Part shown: positions 26,340-32,231 of the stretch, piece by piece
Layout of the letters: the number at the start of each line of letters is the position of its first letter
Position numbering within the stretch: position 1 is the first letter of the stretch
IMG/VR virus record: IMGVR_UViG_3300030450_002076
Span: 1-54,476 of that record
From: a virus
Length of the DNA: 54,476 nt
Strand: one strand, 5' to 3'
Made by a program: the position numbers and the translations under genes
Notes under the pieces: generated by a model
What the model was told of the DNA's origin: nothing
Seen by the model: only the letters and a program-made list of their open reading frames with translations
Database searches by the model: none

Positions 26340-26612
26340 ATGAGTAAATTAATGGCAATAGTAAAGAAACTTCAAGCTACGTATGTTACAAGAATGTTAA
26401 AGGCTCCTACTAAAGGTAGTGACGCTTGGAACTTTGGAATTAAGTCAGCTACTAAGAGTGAGCTACGTAAAGCATATATGACTGACTTACGTAACATAGT
26501 TGAAGTAGCAGTACAGAATAATGATCAAGATGTTATAGATTTCTGTAAAGGTTGTGTAGAAGATGATGAGAGTGTTGAGGACTTACAAGCACAAATTAAA
26601 GGAGCTAAGTAG
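26340..26612 (+). CDS. First early-arm protein, unknown
   Basis: The product is 90 aa. The N-terminal half is basic (MSKLMAIVKKLQATYVTRML), with an ATKSELRKAY helix in the middle. The C-terminal part is acidic (GCVEDDESVEDLQAQ). AAGGAG precedes the ATG. It is the first protein gene of the plus-strand arm and is followed directly by an intrinsic terminator, so it may be expressed alone and early. Small early phage proteins often disable host functions, but no target is visible here. Confidence 0.7.
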   Translation: MSKLMAIVKKLQATYVTRMLKAPTKGSDAWNFGIKSATKSELRKAYMTDLRNIVEVAVQNNDQDVIDFCKGCVEDDESVEDLQAQIKGAK

Positions 26613-26629
26613 AAATACTTAGTTCTTTT
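26603..26629 (+). terminator. Intrinsic terminator overlapping the stop codon
   Basis: AGCTAAGTA and TACTTAGTT pair over 9 bp (one wobble) around a GAAA tetraloop, followed by CTTTT. The stem includes the TAG stop of the 90-aa gene, so termination and translation are tightly linked. Confidence 0.6.
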
Positions 26630-26743
26630 AGTTAATAACAGTTAGTTGTTGATATGTACAAGTGACTATGAATGTAGACCACAGTACACACACATCATGC
26701 ACGAGTATATATATACCAACTTATACCACACTTAGAAGGAGTG

Positions 26744-26920
26744 ATGATGATTAAGAAAACTATATATAAACACAGTATCAGAGAGTTGATAGGTAGTAAT
26801 AACCCTATGTATATGATAGGTGGTTATTTAGTAATAGTATTACATGCAGGGTTAATGGCAAGTACATTTGTTACAGTAAGATATTGTTTAGAGGTATGCT
26901 TCTCAGTCTTCAAGCCTTAG
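26744..26920 (+). CDS. Small membrane protein
   Basis: The product is 58 aa from ATGATG at 26744 (the second ATG is also possible). AGAAGGAG lies just upstream. It starts with a basic segment (KKTIYKHSIRE). The middle is hydrophobic (YMIGGYLVIVLHAGLMAS), and a second hydrophobic stretch contains two Cys residues (YCLEVCFSVF). One or two membrane spans are likely. No family is recognised. Small early membrane proteins may interfere with the host envelope or with a second phage entering. Confidence 0.55.
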   Translation: MMIKKTIYKHSIRELIGSNNPMYMIGGYLVIVLHAGLMASTFVTVRYCLEVCFSVFKP

Positions 26921-26950
26921 TAACAGATTTACTGCTTCTACCCTGAAGTG

Positions 26951-27021
26951 ACCTCGGGACTAGGTTGTAGAGTTATGAACTACCGAGGGTGTCAGTGTGC
27001 TGGCATAATCTAGTCCTACCA
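26951..27021 (+). ncRNA. Candidate pseudoknotted RNA with tRNA-like CCA end
   Basis: GGACTAG (26957-26963) pairs with CTAGTCC (27010-27016). CCTCGG (26952-26957) pairs with CCGAGG (26983-26988), which lies inside that loop, giving a pseudoknot or two alternative folds. A third hairpin is TGTCAG-TGTG-CTGGCA. Read one base out, the outer stem becomes 7 bp followed by A and CCA, like a tRNA acceptor, but no T-arm fits. It is probably a structured RNA, not a functional tRNA. Confidence 0.45.
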
Positions 27022-27030
27022 TTTAAAGAC

Positions 27031-27101
27031 TATGTAAGTGAATAAATTATCAAGATATTGGCAGTCATTATGACGTAAGAATTAACCAAGCCACTTATAT
27101 A
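27031..27101 (+). ncRNA. Candidate structured RNA module
   Basis: TATGTAAGTG (27031-27040) pairs with CACTTATATA (27092-27101) over 10 bp with one wobble. Inside, TTGG/CCAA closes a region with a GTCA-TTA-TGAC hairpin. It lies directly between the pseudoknot candidate and the tRNA, so the three RNAs may be cut from one transcript. Confidence 0.45.
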
Positions 27102-27118
27102 GCAAATAAAGTATCAAT

Positions 27119-27193
27119 AGCGGAGACAAGCCTGGGTAGGCTAGCCTGGCTCATAACCAGGAAGCATTGTTAGTTCGAGTCTAACCTCCGCAA
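27119..27193 (+). tRNA. tRNA(CAT), initiator-like
   Basis: The anticodon arm is CCTGG-CTCATAA-CCAGG with anticodon CAT at 27152-27154. The T-arm is GTTAG-TTCGAGT-CTAAC. Acceptor pairs 2-7 are GCGGAG/CTCCGC. Bases 1 and 72 are both A and do not pair, a mismatch that is the hallmark of bacterial initiator tRNA. The D-loop AGCCTGGGTAG and the CCGCAAC 3' end also look like tRNA-fMet. The D-stem is AGCC/GGCT. The CCA is not encoded (CTA follows). Position 8 is A and the 29-41 pair is T-A, both atypical. Confidence 0.8.
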
Positions 27194-27216
27194 CTAAAAT
27201 AAGAAGGAGAAGTATA

Positions 27217-27360
27217 ATGTGGGATATAAATGTAGGTATAGAGCTAATGTTAATGATGTTAGCAATTCCAGTAGGTATACTAGTACTATCATACTTAATA
27301 GTTAGTTTGTTAGTAGTTGTAGAAGATTATAGAATAAAGAGACAAGAACGTAAATTTTAA
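27217..27360 (+). CDS. Small single-span membrane protein
   Basis: The product is 47 aa (MWDINVGIELMLMMLAIPV...). Residues ~7-36 are strongly hydrophobic, one long membrane helix, followed by an acidic-basic tail (EDYRIKRQERKF). AAGGAG lies just upstream. The gene starts 24 bases after the tRNA, so it may share its transcript. Topology is N-out or N-in with a cytoplasmic basic tail. No family is recognised. Confidence 0.6.
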   Translation: MWDINVGIELMLMMLAIPVGILVLSYLIVSLLVVVEDYRIKRQERKF

Positions 27361-27380
27361 CTAATTAAGGAGGACACACA

Positions 27381-27521
27381 ATGTCAAATGTATTATTAGA
27401 TATTGATTGGGGTAAAGCAAAGAAGTATTTAACGAAATATGACCTTGAAGACATTCGGAGTCATAATCGTTGTAGTATTAAAACTCTTGAAGTATTAGAT
27501 AGAGTTTATAGGAAATTGTAG
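27381..27521 (+). CDS. Small hypothetical early protein
   Basis: The product is 46 aa (MSNVLLDIDWGKAKKYLTKY...), soluble, mixed charge and helical. AAGGAGG precedes the ATG at 27381, spaced 20 bases after the previous gene. No motif is visible. It is the last coding region before the 740-base noncoding stretch. Confidence 0.6.
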   Translation: MSNVLLDIDWGKAKKYLTKYDLEDIRSHNRCSIKTLEVLDRVYRKL

Positions 27522-28260
27522 CAATACAATCGGCAGTATCATGTCGTTAGGATAAGCATAGCAATATGCCCAAAGCTATATGTTATACGAGTAACATTGG
27601 CGCCAGCAATGGTCCACAGATACAAGCCTCTATGCGTACGATCTCGAAGGCAAAGAGATTGTGGTGTCACTAAGATGGTAATTAGTGTGAGTATGGTAAC
27701 ATACAATAAGATAAGGGGTAGGAATTTAGTCTGAGTGTGAGAGCGAGGGCGTGTTCCAGTATTATGGTTAATCCTTTAGTGATAAAGGGCGACACCAGAA
27801 ATACCATAGTTTATAATATCTCAGTTATAAATTGTAGTTGTAAGCGTAGTATTTACTATCTTAATAGGATAGCAAGCTACTCCGTGAGCGACTTATGACA
27901 TGTGCCGTTATCGATTAACAAAAAAGATAACTAGGGGTTAGTAGCCTCATGAAAAACAGCCACGGCGATTAGGAGCAAAGGGTTCTAGTGCTTAATTCTC
28001 TTGAAATACCAGAGAGCATACATAATCTCAAGTTATGTGTGTGTTGTGACAAAAGTACTGTAAGGGTGGGCACATTCTTATAGATATAAGTAGTCGCTGA
28101 GATAACCTAATCGATAAGAGTGATAGTCTATAACTATTGAACCTGCTAGGATACTATTCGCAAGGGTAGTGGATAAGGACAAAACCAACCTGAGGGGAGG
28201 AACATAGTCCGAAAGTCTTAGCTAATAGAGTATAATCTCAACTCTACTAATTTTCACACA
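27522..28260 (+). ncRNA. Candidate large ornate noncoding RNA
   Basis: No frame stays open here. Many local stems can be seen. They include GCATA-GCAA-TATGC (27556-27569), TGTTAT/GTAACA, CATTG/CAATG, ATCTC/GAGAT, CACTAA/TTAGTG, GTATG-GTAA-CATAC (27691-27704), ATTATGGT/ACCATAGT enclosing CCTTTA-GTGA-TAAAGG (27761-27810), GTAG(CTATC/GATAG)CTAC, GTTATC/GATAAC, CATACATAA/TTATGTGTG (28017-28041), CTTAT-AGAT-ATAAG, ACTATTC-GCAA-GGGTAGT (28153-28170) and TAGAGT/ACTCTA. Four have GNRA tetraloops. Size, density and nearness to a tRNA recall the GOLLD/ROOL class of large phage RNAs, or a tandem set of smaller RNAs. Confidence 0.65.
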
Positions 28261-28275
28261 AATTTTGGAGGTATT

Positions 28276-28734
28276 ATGAGTAAAGTAATATTATGTGATG
28301 TAGATGGTACAATAGCCCTTATGATGGGTAAAAGAACACCATTTGAATATATTAAGGCTGATCAAGATGAGCCTAATATGCCAGTTATTAATGCAGTTAA
28401 ACAACTAGCTGAAATTAATAAATATGATATAGTATTTTTATCAGCCAGAGAGAATGTAACATTTGCTACTGGTAGAAGTAAATACGATAATGCATATGAT
28501 CTAACAAAAGATTGGATTATAAGGCATGTATATGATAGACAAGCAGAACCTCTTGATATCAACCTTATATTAAGACAAAAAGGTGATTGGAGAACTGATT
28601 GGGTAGTAAAGTATGAGATTTATAGAAAGAATGCCTGGGATGTTGCATATGTATTTGATGACAGAGATCAGGTAGTTAAAATGTGGAGAGATATAGGTTT
28701 AACCTGTTTTCAGGTAGCCAATGGTAATTTCTAG
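28276..28734 (+). CDS. Polynucleotide kinase-type 3'-phosphatase (HAD family)
   Basis: The product is 152 aa. HAD motif I is DVDGT (D8, D10), motif II is LSAR (S56), motif III includes K112, and motif IV is FDDRDQ (127-132). The RQKGDWRTDW and DDRDQVVKMWRDIGLTCFQV parts match the 3'-phosphatase domain of T4 polynucleotide kinase, which removes 3' phosphates from nicked RNA or DNA. The kinase half is absent. TTTTGGAGG precedes the ATG. Its place between two noncoding RNA regions suggests RNA-end repair or processing. Confidence 0.8.
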   Translation: MSKVILCDVDGTIALMMGKRTPFEYIKADQDEPNMPVINAVKQLAEINKYDIVFLSARENVTFATGRSKYDNAYDLTKDWIIRHVYDRQAEPLDINLILRQKGDWRTDWVVKYEIYRKNAWDVAYVFDDRDQVVKMWRDIGLTCFQVANGNF

Positions 28735-28760
28735 ACTTAAGCTCAACGTGCATGGGCAAT

Positions 28761-28993
28761 GTGGAGAGTATAATAGGATGATTACCTTGCGCCTCAATAA
28801 TAACAGTAGTTATACTCACTATCCACGGGGGACGACATAGCTGACCACTTAACAGGCTCGAAAGTAACAGATGGTTCGCCCCAAAGAATTATATGTGATT
28901 AGCGTCACATTGATAGTTAACCTTATGGACCGATTTAACGGGAATTGATGACGTCTATACATTCCGTCTGCATTCTATGTGATAAGGTTTAAC
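28761..28993 (+). ncRNA. Candidate structured RNA region
   Basis: Stems seen include GTGGA/TCCAC plus GAGTATAA/TTATACTC (28761-28826), GGGG/CCCC with CGA/TCG (28827-28882), ATGTGA-TTAGCG-TCACAT (28893-28910) and an 11-bp GTTAACCTTAT arm with one bulge (28916-28926 with 28982-28993). This last arm encloses ACG-G-GAAT/ATTCCGT. No frame is open. It follows the 3'-phosphatase gene and is not an intrinsic terminator, since no T-run follows the stems. Confidence 0.55.
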
Positions 28994-29027
28994 AGGGTAG
29001 ATAAAAAATAAAAGAAATAAAGCTTAG

Positions 29028-29151
29028 GGCTGTTACGTATAATCCGAAGCCAAAGAGTATTTTAAATAATATTTGTAGTAATACAAGCTGTAATCGCAGA
29101 CACTCACAGAGAATTTATAATGATTTCTGCTGCGGTTAAGGTGAATTACAG
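29028..29151 (+). ncRNA. Candidate structured RNA module with GNRA hairpin
   Basis: GGCT/AGCC (29028-29051) and TTGTA-GTAA-TACAA with a GNRA tetraloop (29073-29086) precede CTGTAAT/ATTACAG (29088-29094 with 29145-29151). That stem is stacked on CGCAG/CTGCG (29095-29099 with 29130-29134). Together they make a long interrupted arm of 12 bp. No frame is open in the region. Confidence 0.5.
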
Positions 29152-29168
29152 TTATGTAATATATATAT

Positions 29169-29202
29169 TGTGTGGATATACCCTTCATTACTACACCACA
29201 CA
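29169..29202 (+). promoter_or_regulatory. Hairpin in the leader of the 51-aa gene
   Basis: TGTGTGG and CCACACA pair over 7 bp around a 20-base loop. The stem ends 12 bases before the GGAGG of the next gene. It may shield or expose that site, but the sequence does not prove it. Confidence 0.4.
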
Positions 29203-29226
29203 CTAGTTTATATAAGGAGGAGCGCA

Positions 29227-29382
29227 ATGATAGCGATAGGAAATGATGAACCATGTCCTTTCTGTAAAGGTAAAGATAAATTTGTAAATGATCCAGATGT
29301 TAATTTTATAGATCATTTGATGAAGGAACACCCAGCAGAGATGACTGAGTATCTATTTAAAGGAAAGAACATCGGTTTATAA
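29227..29382 (+). CDS. Small zinc-finger-like protein (C2H2 type)
   Basis: The product is 51 aa from the ATG at 29227, chosen for the GGAGG upstream. A longer frame from 29170 has no site. Ligands fit CPFC (C10, C13) and H30/H35 (IDHLMKEH), a CxxC-16-HxxxxH zinc finger. Such small proteins may bind nucleic acid or host proteins. It follows three RNA regions and precedes a fourth. No family name can be given. Confidence 0.65.
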   Translation: MIAIGNDEPCPFCKGKDKFVNDPDVNFIDHLMKEHPAEMTEYLFKGKNIGL

Positions 29383-29385
29383 GAC

Positions 29386-29464
29386 TTGTCTGGCATATGC
29401 AAGGTCGGGTCTACAAAGCGCATTGCGGGATCTGAGGTGGTAGAACCTCTATTTGAAAAGACAA
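29386..29464 (+). ncRNA. Candidate structured RNA module
   Basis: TTGTCT (29386-29391) pairs with AGACAA (29459-29464). Inside are GCATATGC, a short GCG/GCG-flanked loop (CGCATTGCG) and GAGGT-GGTAGA-ACCTC (29434-29449). It also carries a GCGGG...GGTGGT order shared with the module at 33653-33714 and, more loosely, the one at 38718-38795. Confidence 0.45.
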
Positions 29465-29491
29465 TATATGCCAACAATTCAAGGAGATAGT

Positions 29492-29665
29492 ATGAAATAT
29501 AATAGTATAGAAGATGATTTAGATAAATTAGTAGATATGTATTGGCAGCAAGAAAAAGATCATTGGGAAGAAGCTAATAATCCCGATGACCATATATTTC
29601 ACGCTTTTAACAATGTTAAGAACTATTTAATAGGGAGGAAAAATGGAAATAGAGATTCCCTGTGA
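29492..29665 (+). CDS. Small acidic early protein
   Basis: The product is 57 aa from the ATG at 29492, supported by AAGGAG. An upstream start at 29453 would lie inside the RNA module. It is acidic and helical (IEDDLDKLVDMYWQQEKDHW). The gene overlaps the next by 23 bases. It contains no Cys or membrane segment. Function is unknown. Confidence 0.6.
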   Translation: MKYNSIEDDLDKLVDMYWQQEKDHWEEANNPDDHIFHAFNNVKNYLIGRKNGNRDSL

Positions 29666-29834
29666 TGCAATAGAAGATTATTTAAAATGTATGGAGGAAA
29701 TAAATATGTGGATAAGTGAATGTTGTGATGCACATCCTTTATATGATTTACATATAGAAGATGAATTAACACCAATAGGTATATGTTCTCATTGTAGAGA
29801 TAATACTGGATTTGAGGAGTATGAAGATGAGTAA
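29643..29834 (+). CDS. Small zinc-ribbon-like protein, possible dual start
   Basis: The product is 63 aa from the ATG at 29643 (GGGAGG upstream). A second in-frame ATG at 29706 has its own GGAGG and gives 42 aa starting MWISECC. Cys residues ECC (27-28) and CSHC (48, 51) form a zinc-ribbon pattern seen in many small phage proteins. The shorter product would keep all ligands, so the N-terminal 21 residues may be optional. Function is unknown. Confidence 0.6.
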   Translation: MEIEIPCDAIEDYLKCMEEINMWISECCDAHPLYDLHIEDELTPIGICSHCRDNTGFEEYEDE

Positions 29835-30105
29835 AATGAAACAACATGTGCAAAATTGGTTAGATGATATAGGGTATTCTTTAGGTTATCATGATAGTAT
29901 GATGCCTGATATAGCTCATTTAGACATTGTAAAAGAAAATGCAATACAAGTCTGGGAGTATTTTGGGTATAAAACTGAAAGAGGATTCTATTCACACACT
30001 GGTAAAGTCAAACCTTATAGATCTATTAAAGAAGTAATAGAACAATATGGTATGGACAAGAAGAAATATTGGGAAAAGGATGAACTTGGAGGTATAATTC
30101 TATGA
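29827..30105 (+). CDS. Small hypothetical early protein
   Basis: The product is 92 aa from the ATG at 29827, spaced 7 bases after GAGGAG. ATGs at 29812 and 29821 are worse placed. It has charged helices and several aromatic residues (WEYFGYKTERGFYS), with Lys-rich parts near the end (MDKKKYWEKDEL). It overlaps the preceding stop. No motif is recognised. It resembles other small early phage proteins in size and charge only. Confidence 0.6.
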   Translation: MSKMKQHVQNWLDDIGYSLGYHDSMMPDIAHLDIVKENAIQVWEYFGYKTERGFYSHTGKVKPYRSIKEVIEQYGMDKKKYWEKDELGGIIL

Positions 30106-30263
30106 AATGTAGGTCATGTGAGGAAGAAGCAAAAGTTTTAGAAGATAAAGCCCCATATTGTGTTAAATGTTATAGAGTTGAAATATTAAAGGAGAAAAAT
30201 GGAAACAAAGATTACAGAGAATCAAAGAAAGTATATGGCAAGACGAGTAAACGAAGAGTTTGA
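30102..30263 (+). CDS. Small CxxC-CxxC zinc-binding protein
   Basis: The product is 53 aa. Two CxxC pairs (C3/C6 and C20/C23) 13 residues apart form a compact zinc ribbon, followed by a Lys/Arg-rich tail. The ATG at 30102 overlaps the previous TGA (ATGA), with GGAGG 9 bases upstream. Its last 65 bases overlap the next gene in another frame, so it was easy to miss. Nucleic-acid binding is likely from charge but unproven. Confidence 0.55.
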   Translation: MKCRSCEEEAKVLEDKAPYCVKCYRVEILKEKNGNKDYRESKKVYGKTSKRRV

Positions 30264-30738
30264 TCAAGCAGTATCATTTATTAAGCAGCAGGAAGCTGTT
30301 AAGATTAGTAAAATATCTAAGAAAGCTGAAACTCAGTATAAGAAAACATTAGGTATTTCTAAACAAGTTATTGCATTTCATAAAGCTGAAAAAGCTCTTG
30401 AAAAAGCCAGGAAAGAATGTCAAGAAATTGTAAGTGCTATGGAATCACATAATCCTAGTGATGATAAAGTAAAGAAACAACATTTAAGTCATTATTATGG
30501 TCCAGATATTAATATTCATAATGCAAAAGATATGGATCAATATGTGTCTATGAGATGTATTCACTTAGCATTAACTAATTTTGGTAAAACTCCAGAAGGT
30601 GAAGAGATGGCTAAACTTGAGAAGAAAAGAAAAGAAGCTGTTGATTATATTTATGGTATTACCAAATCTAATGGTATTGCGGTTGGATTATCGAAAGTAT
30701 TAAAAGGAACTAACATTAAACTTAAGTTAGGAGAGTAA
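30199..30738 (+). CDS. Hypothetical coiled-coil early protein
   Basis: The product is 179 aa. Residues ~10-90 are Lys/Glu-rich coiled coil (VKISKISKKAETQYKKTL, then KAEKALEKARKECQEIV). The rest is mixed, ending in a basic KLKLGE. AAGGAG precedes the ATG. No enzyme motif is visible. It lies among small early genes that are probably nonessential host-interaction factors, which is inference from size and position only. Confidence 0.7.
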   Translation: METKITENQRKYMARRVNEEFDQAVSFIKQQEAVKISKISKKAETQYKKTLGISKQVIAFHKAEKALEKARKECQEIVSAMESHNPSDDKVKKQHLSHYYGPDINIHNAKDMDQYVSMRCIHLALTNFGKTPEGEEMAKLEKKRKEAVDYIYGITKSNGIAVGLSKVLKGTNIKLKLGE

Positions 30739-30739
30739 T

Positions 30740-31348
30740 ATGGAACTAAGAACTGATTTTATAGATACTAGTAAAATAGATACTAGTAAAAACTGGAATG
30801 AATGGAGCGAGGCATATGCTCATAATGGTAAGATCAAAAGAATAAATACAGGTATTATGTTAGAAGCTTTTGGTAAATTCTTATTAGATAGAGGGTTTAC
30901 ACATATACTTGTATCTTATGAAGGGGCTGGTGATTCTGGTGAATGTTATTATGCTGAAGGCTTTAAGGATGATGAATATACTGAAGCATTAAGAAATACC
31001 AGATATGGTACTATTGGTGAACATTTAGGTCAATATCATACTGAATCTAAAATAGATGAAGGCAAACATAGACAAAAAGAAGTAAGAGAATTATTTGATA
31101 CTTATAAAAGTCTAAATCCTGAATGGAAACCTGCTAGAGATATGGATGGTATTGATTATGTATTAACAGAACTTATATCATATGATTGGTATAATAATGA
31201 AGGTGGTCAAGGTGATGTTATTTGGGACTTACATAGAAATAAAGTAACAGTTGAAGGATATCAAAACTATAGAGGAGAATATGAATGTAAAGAAGAATAT
31301 TTCCTTGATGGTAGAGATCCAAAGCAAAAGTACAAAGACATAAGATGA
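30740..31348 (+). CDS. Phage protein with a GAGDSGE motif
   Basis: The product is 202 aa. A central SYEGAGDSGECYYAEGF segment near residues 60-76, then LISYDWYNNEGGQGDVIWDL, match a family of phage and plasmid proteins of unknown function that share this Gly-Ala-Gly-Asp-Ser-Gly core (DUF6878-like, by memory). No catalytic role is known. GGAG precedes the ATG. It overlaps the next gene by 4 bases (ATGA), so the two are co-translated. Confidence 0.6.
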   Translation: MELRTDFIDTSKIDTSKNWNEWSEAYAHNGKIKRINTGIMLEAFGKFLLDRGFTHILVSYEGAGDSGECYYAEGFKDDEYTEALRNTRYGTIGEHLGQYHTESKIDEGKHRQKEVRELFDTYKSLNPEWKPARDMDGIDYVLTELISYDWYNNEGGQGDVIWDLHRNKVTVEGYQNYRGEYECKEEYFLDGRDPKQKYKDIR

Positions 31349-31695
31349 AGGCTTTTAATCATTGCAAATCAAGCGTGAAGTATTTTGGTGGATCTGAGGA
31401 GGACTATCATGATATTCATGCTTGGTTTGATGAGTCTAAATCTCATTGGGCTGATCATCGTCATAGAGCATTGAGACATCACACTATTGGTGTAGTTTTA
31501 TGTGAAAAAGAATTTGGTATATATATTATAAACTCTAATAACAAAAAAGTTCCTGTAAAAAGTATAGCAGAGCAACATATAAGAGAGGATTTAGGATTTA
31601 TACCAAGTTTGCAGGATTGGTTTAAAGAAATAACACCAAGAAGCTGGATGGCAAGTAATAGAAGAGTAGTAAAACGTAAAATGAATCTTTATTAG
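31345..31695 (+). CDS. Conserved phage protein, DUF6915-like
   Basis: The product is 116 aa. The motif HWADHRHRALRHHTIGVVL, then FGIYIINSNNKKVPVKSIAEQ and EDLGFIPSLQDW, match a widespread phage family of unknown function that I recall as DUF6915. The many His residues (HWADHRHRALRHH) look metal-binding. The ATG is coupled to the preceding stop. It is commonly found near replication genes. The number of the domain family is from memory. Confidence 0.65.
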   Translation: MKAFNHCKSSVKYFGGSEEDYHDIHAWFDESKSHWADHRHRALRHHTIGVVLCEKEFGIYIINSNNKKVPVKSIAEQHIREDLGFIPSLQDWFKEITPRSWMASNRRVVKRKMNLY

Positions 31696-31703
31696 GAGAA
31701 AAT

Positions 31704-31982
31704 ATGAGTGAAATAACTAAAGAAGATGTAATAGACTATATATTAACATGTGATCACAATGAATTAAATGATATTAAAGATTGTGTTAGAGATAGAAGTA
31801 AAACTTTATCTAGTAAATTAAAATATAGTTTACAAGTAGGACAACACGTAAAAATCACAGGGACAGGTAAATTCGAAGAAGGAATTGTTGAAAAAGTTAA
31901 TAAAACACGTGCTGTAGTAAAAGTTGATATTAATGGGACTAATTATTCTTATAATGTGCCTTTTTCTATGATAAAACCTTGA
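31704..31982 (+). CDS. KOW/SH3-like small protein
   Basis: The product is 92 aa. The N-terminal 40 residues are helical (ITKEDVIDYILTCDHNELND). The C-terminal half is a small beta barrel with LQVGQHVKITGTGKFEEGIV and RAVVKVDINGTNYSYNVP, the pattern of KOW or SH3-like domains that bind RNA or the ribosome. AGGAG precedes the ATG. In a genome full of noncoding RNA modules an RNA-binding role is attractive but unproven. Confidence 0.6.
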   Translation: MSEITKEDVIDYILTCDHNELNDIKDCVRDRSKTLSSKLKYSLQVGQHVKITGTGKFEEGIVEKVNKTRAVVKVDINGTNYSYNVPFSMIKP

Positions 31983-32059
31983 TTATATAATATGTAAGTG
32001 TTATATTTTAGTATGGATTTCCTCAAAAATCCTACTAATTCACAAATAACAAGGTCAAA

Positions 32060-32221
32060 ATGGTAGAAGAATCTAAGATAGAAGATACGGTTATCAAAGT
32101 TTACATGGAAATGTATTTAACTGGCATAACTGATGAGAGGTCTGATCGCTATTTAAATAACATTATGAATAGAATGCAAACTCTTATAGAACGTAAAAAA
32201 CTTCGCAAACAAATAAAATAA
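32060..32221 (+). CDS. Small hypothetical protein upstream of the ATPase
   Basis: The product is 53 aa (MVEESKIEDTVIKVYMEMYL...), helical, with a basic end (IERKKLRKQIK). AAGG lies a few bases before the ATG at 32060. It stops 10 bases before the permuted ATPase gene. I checked this region for an ATPase Walker A motif and found none. Function is unknown. Confidence 0.55.
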   Translation: MVEESKIEDTVIKVYMEMYLTGITDERSDRYLNNIMNRMQTLIERKKLRKQIK

Positions 32222-32231
32222 AGGAGAGTCA

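Noticed and set aside
26957-27021. Functional tRNA ending in CCA
   Set aside because: The acceptor and CCA fit, but no T-arm can be drawn and the D and anticodon arms are not recognisable.
28190-28215. GAGGGGAGGAACATAGTCCG resembling the conserved GAGGAAAGTCC of RNase P RNA, or the 3' core of a group I intron
   Set aside because: The other conserved segments of either RNA class are not found around it, and no split coding exons exist.
29033-29254. Minus-strand frame across the leader of the 51-aa gene
   Set aside because: It has no ribosome binding site and covers strong RNA stems and the opposite-strand gene start.
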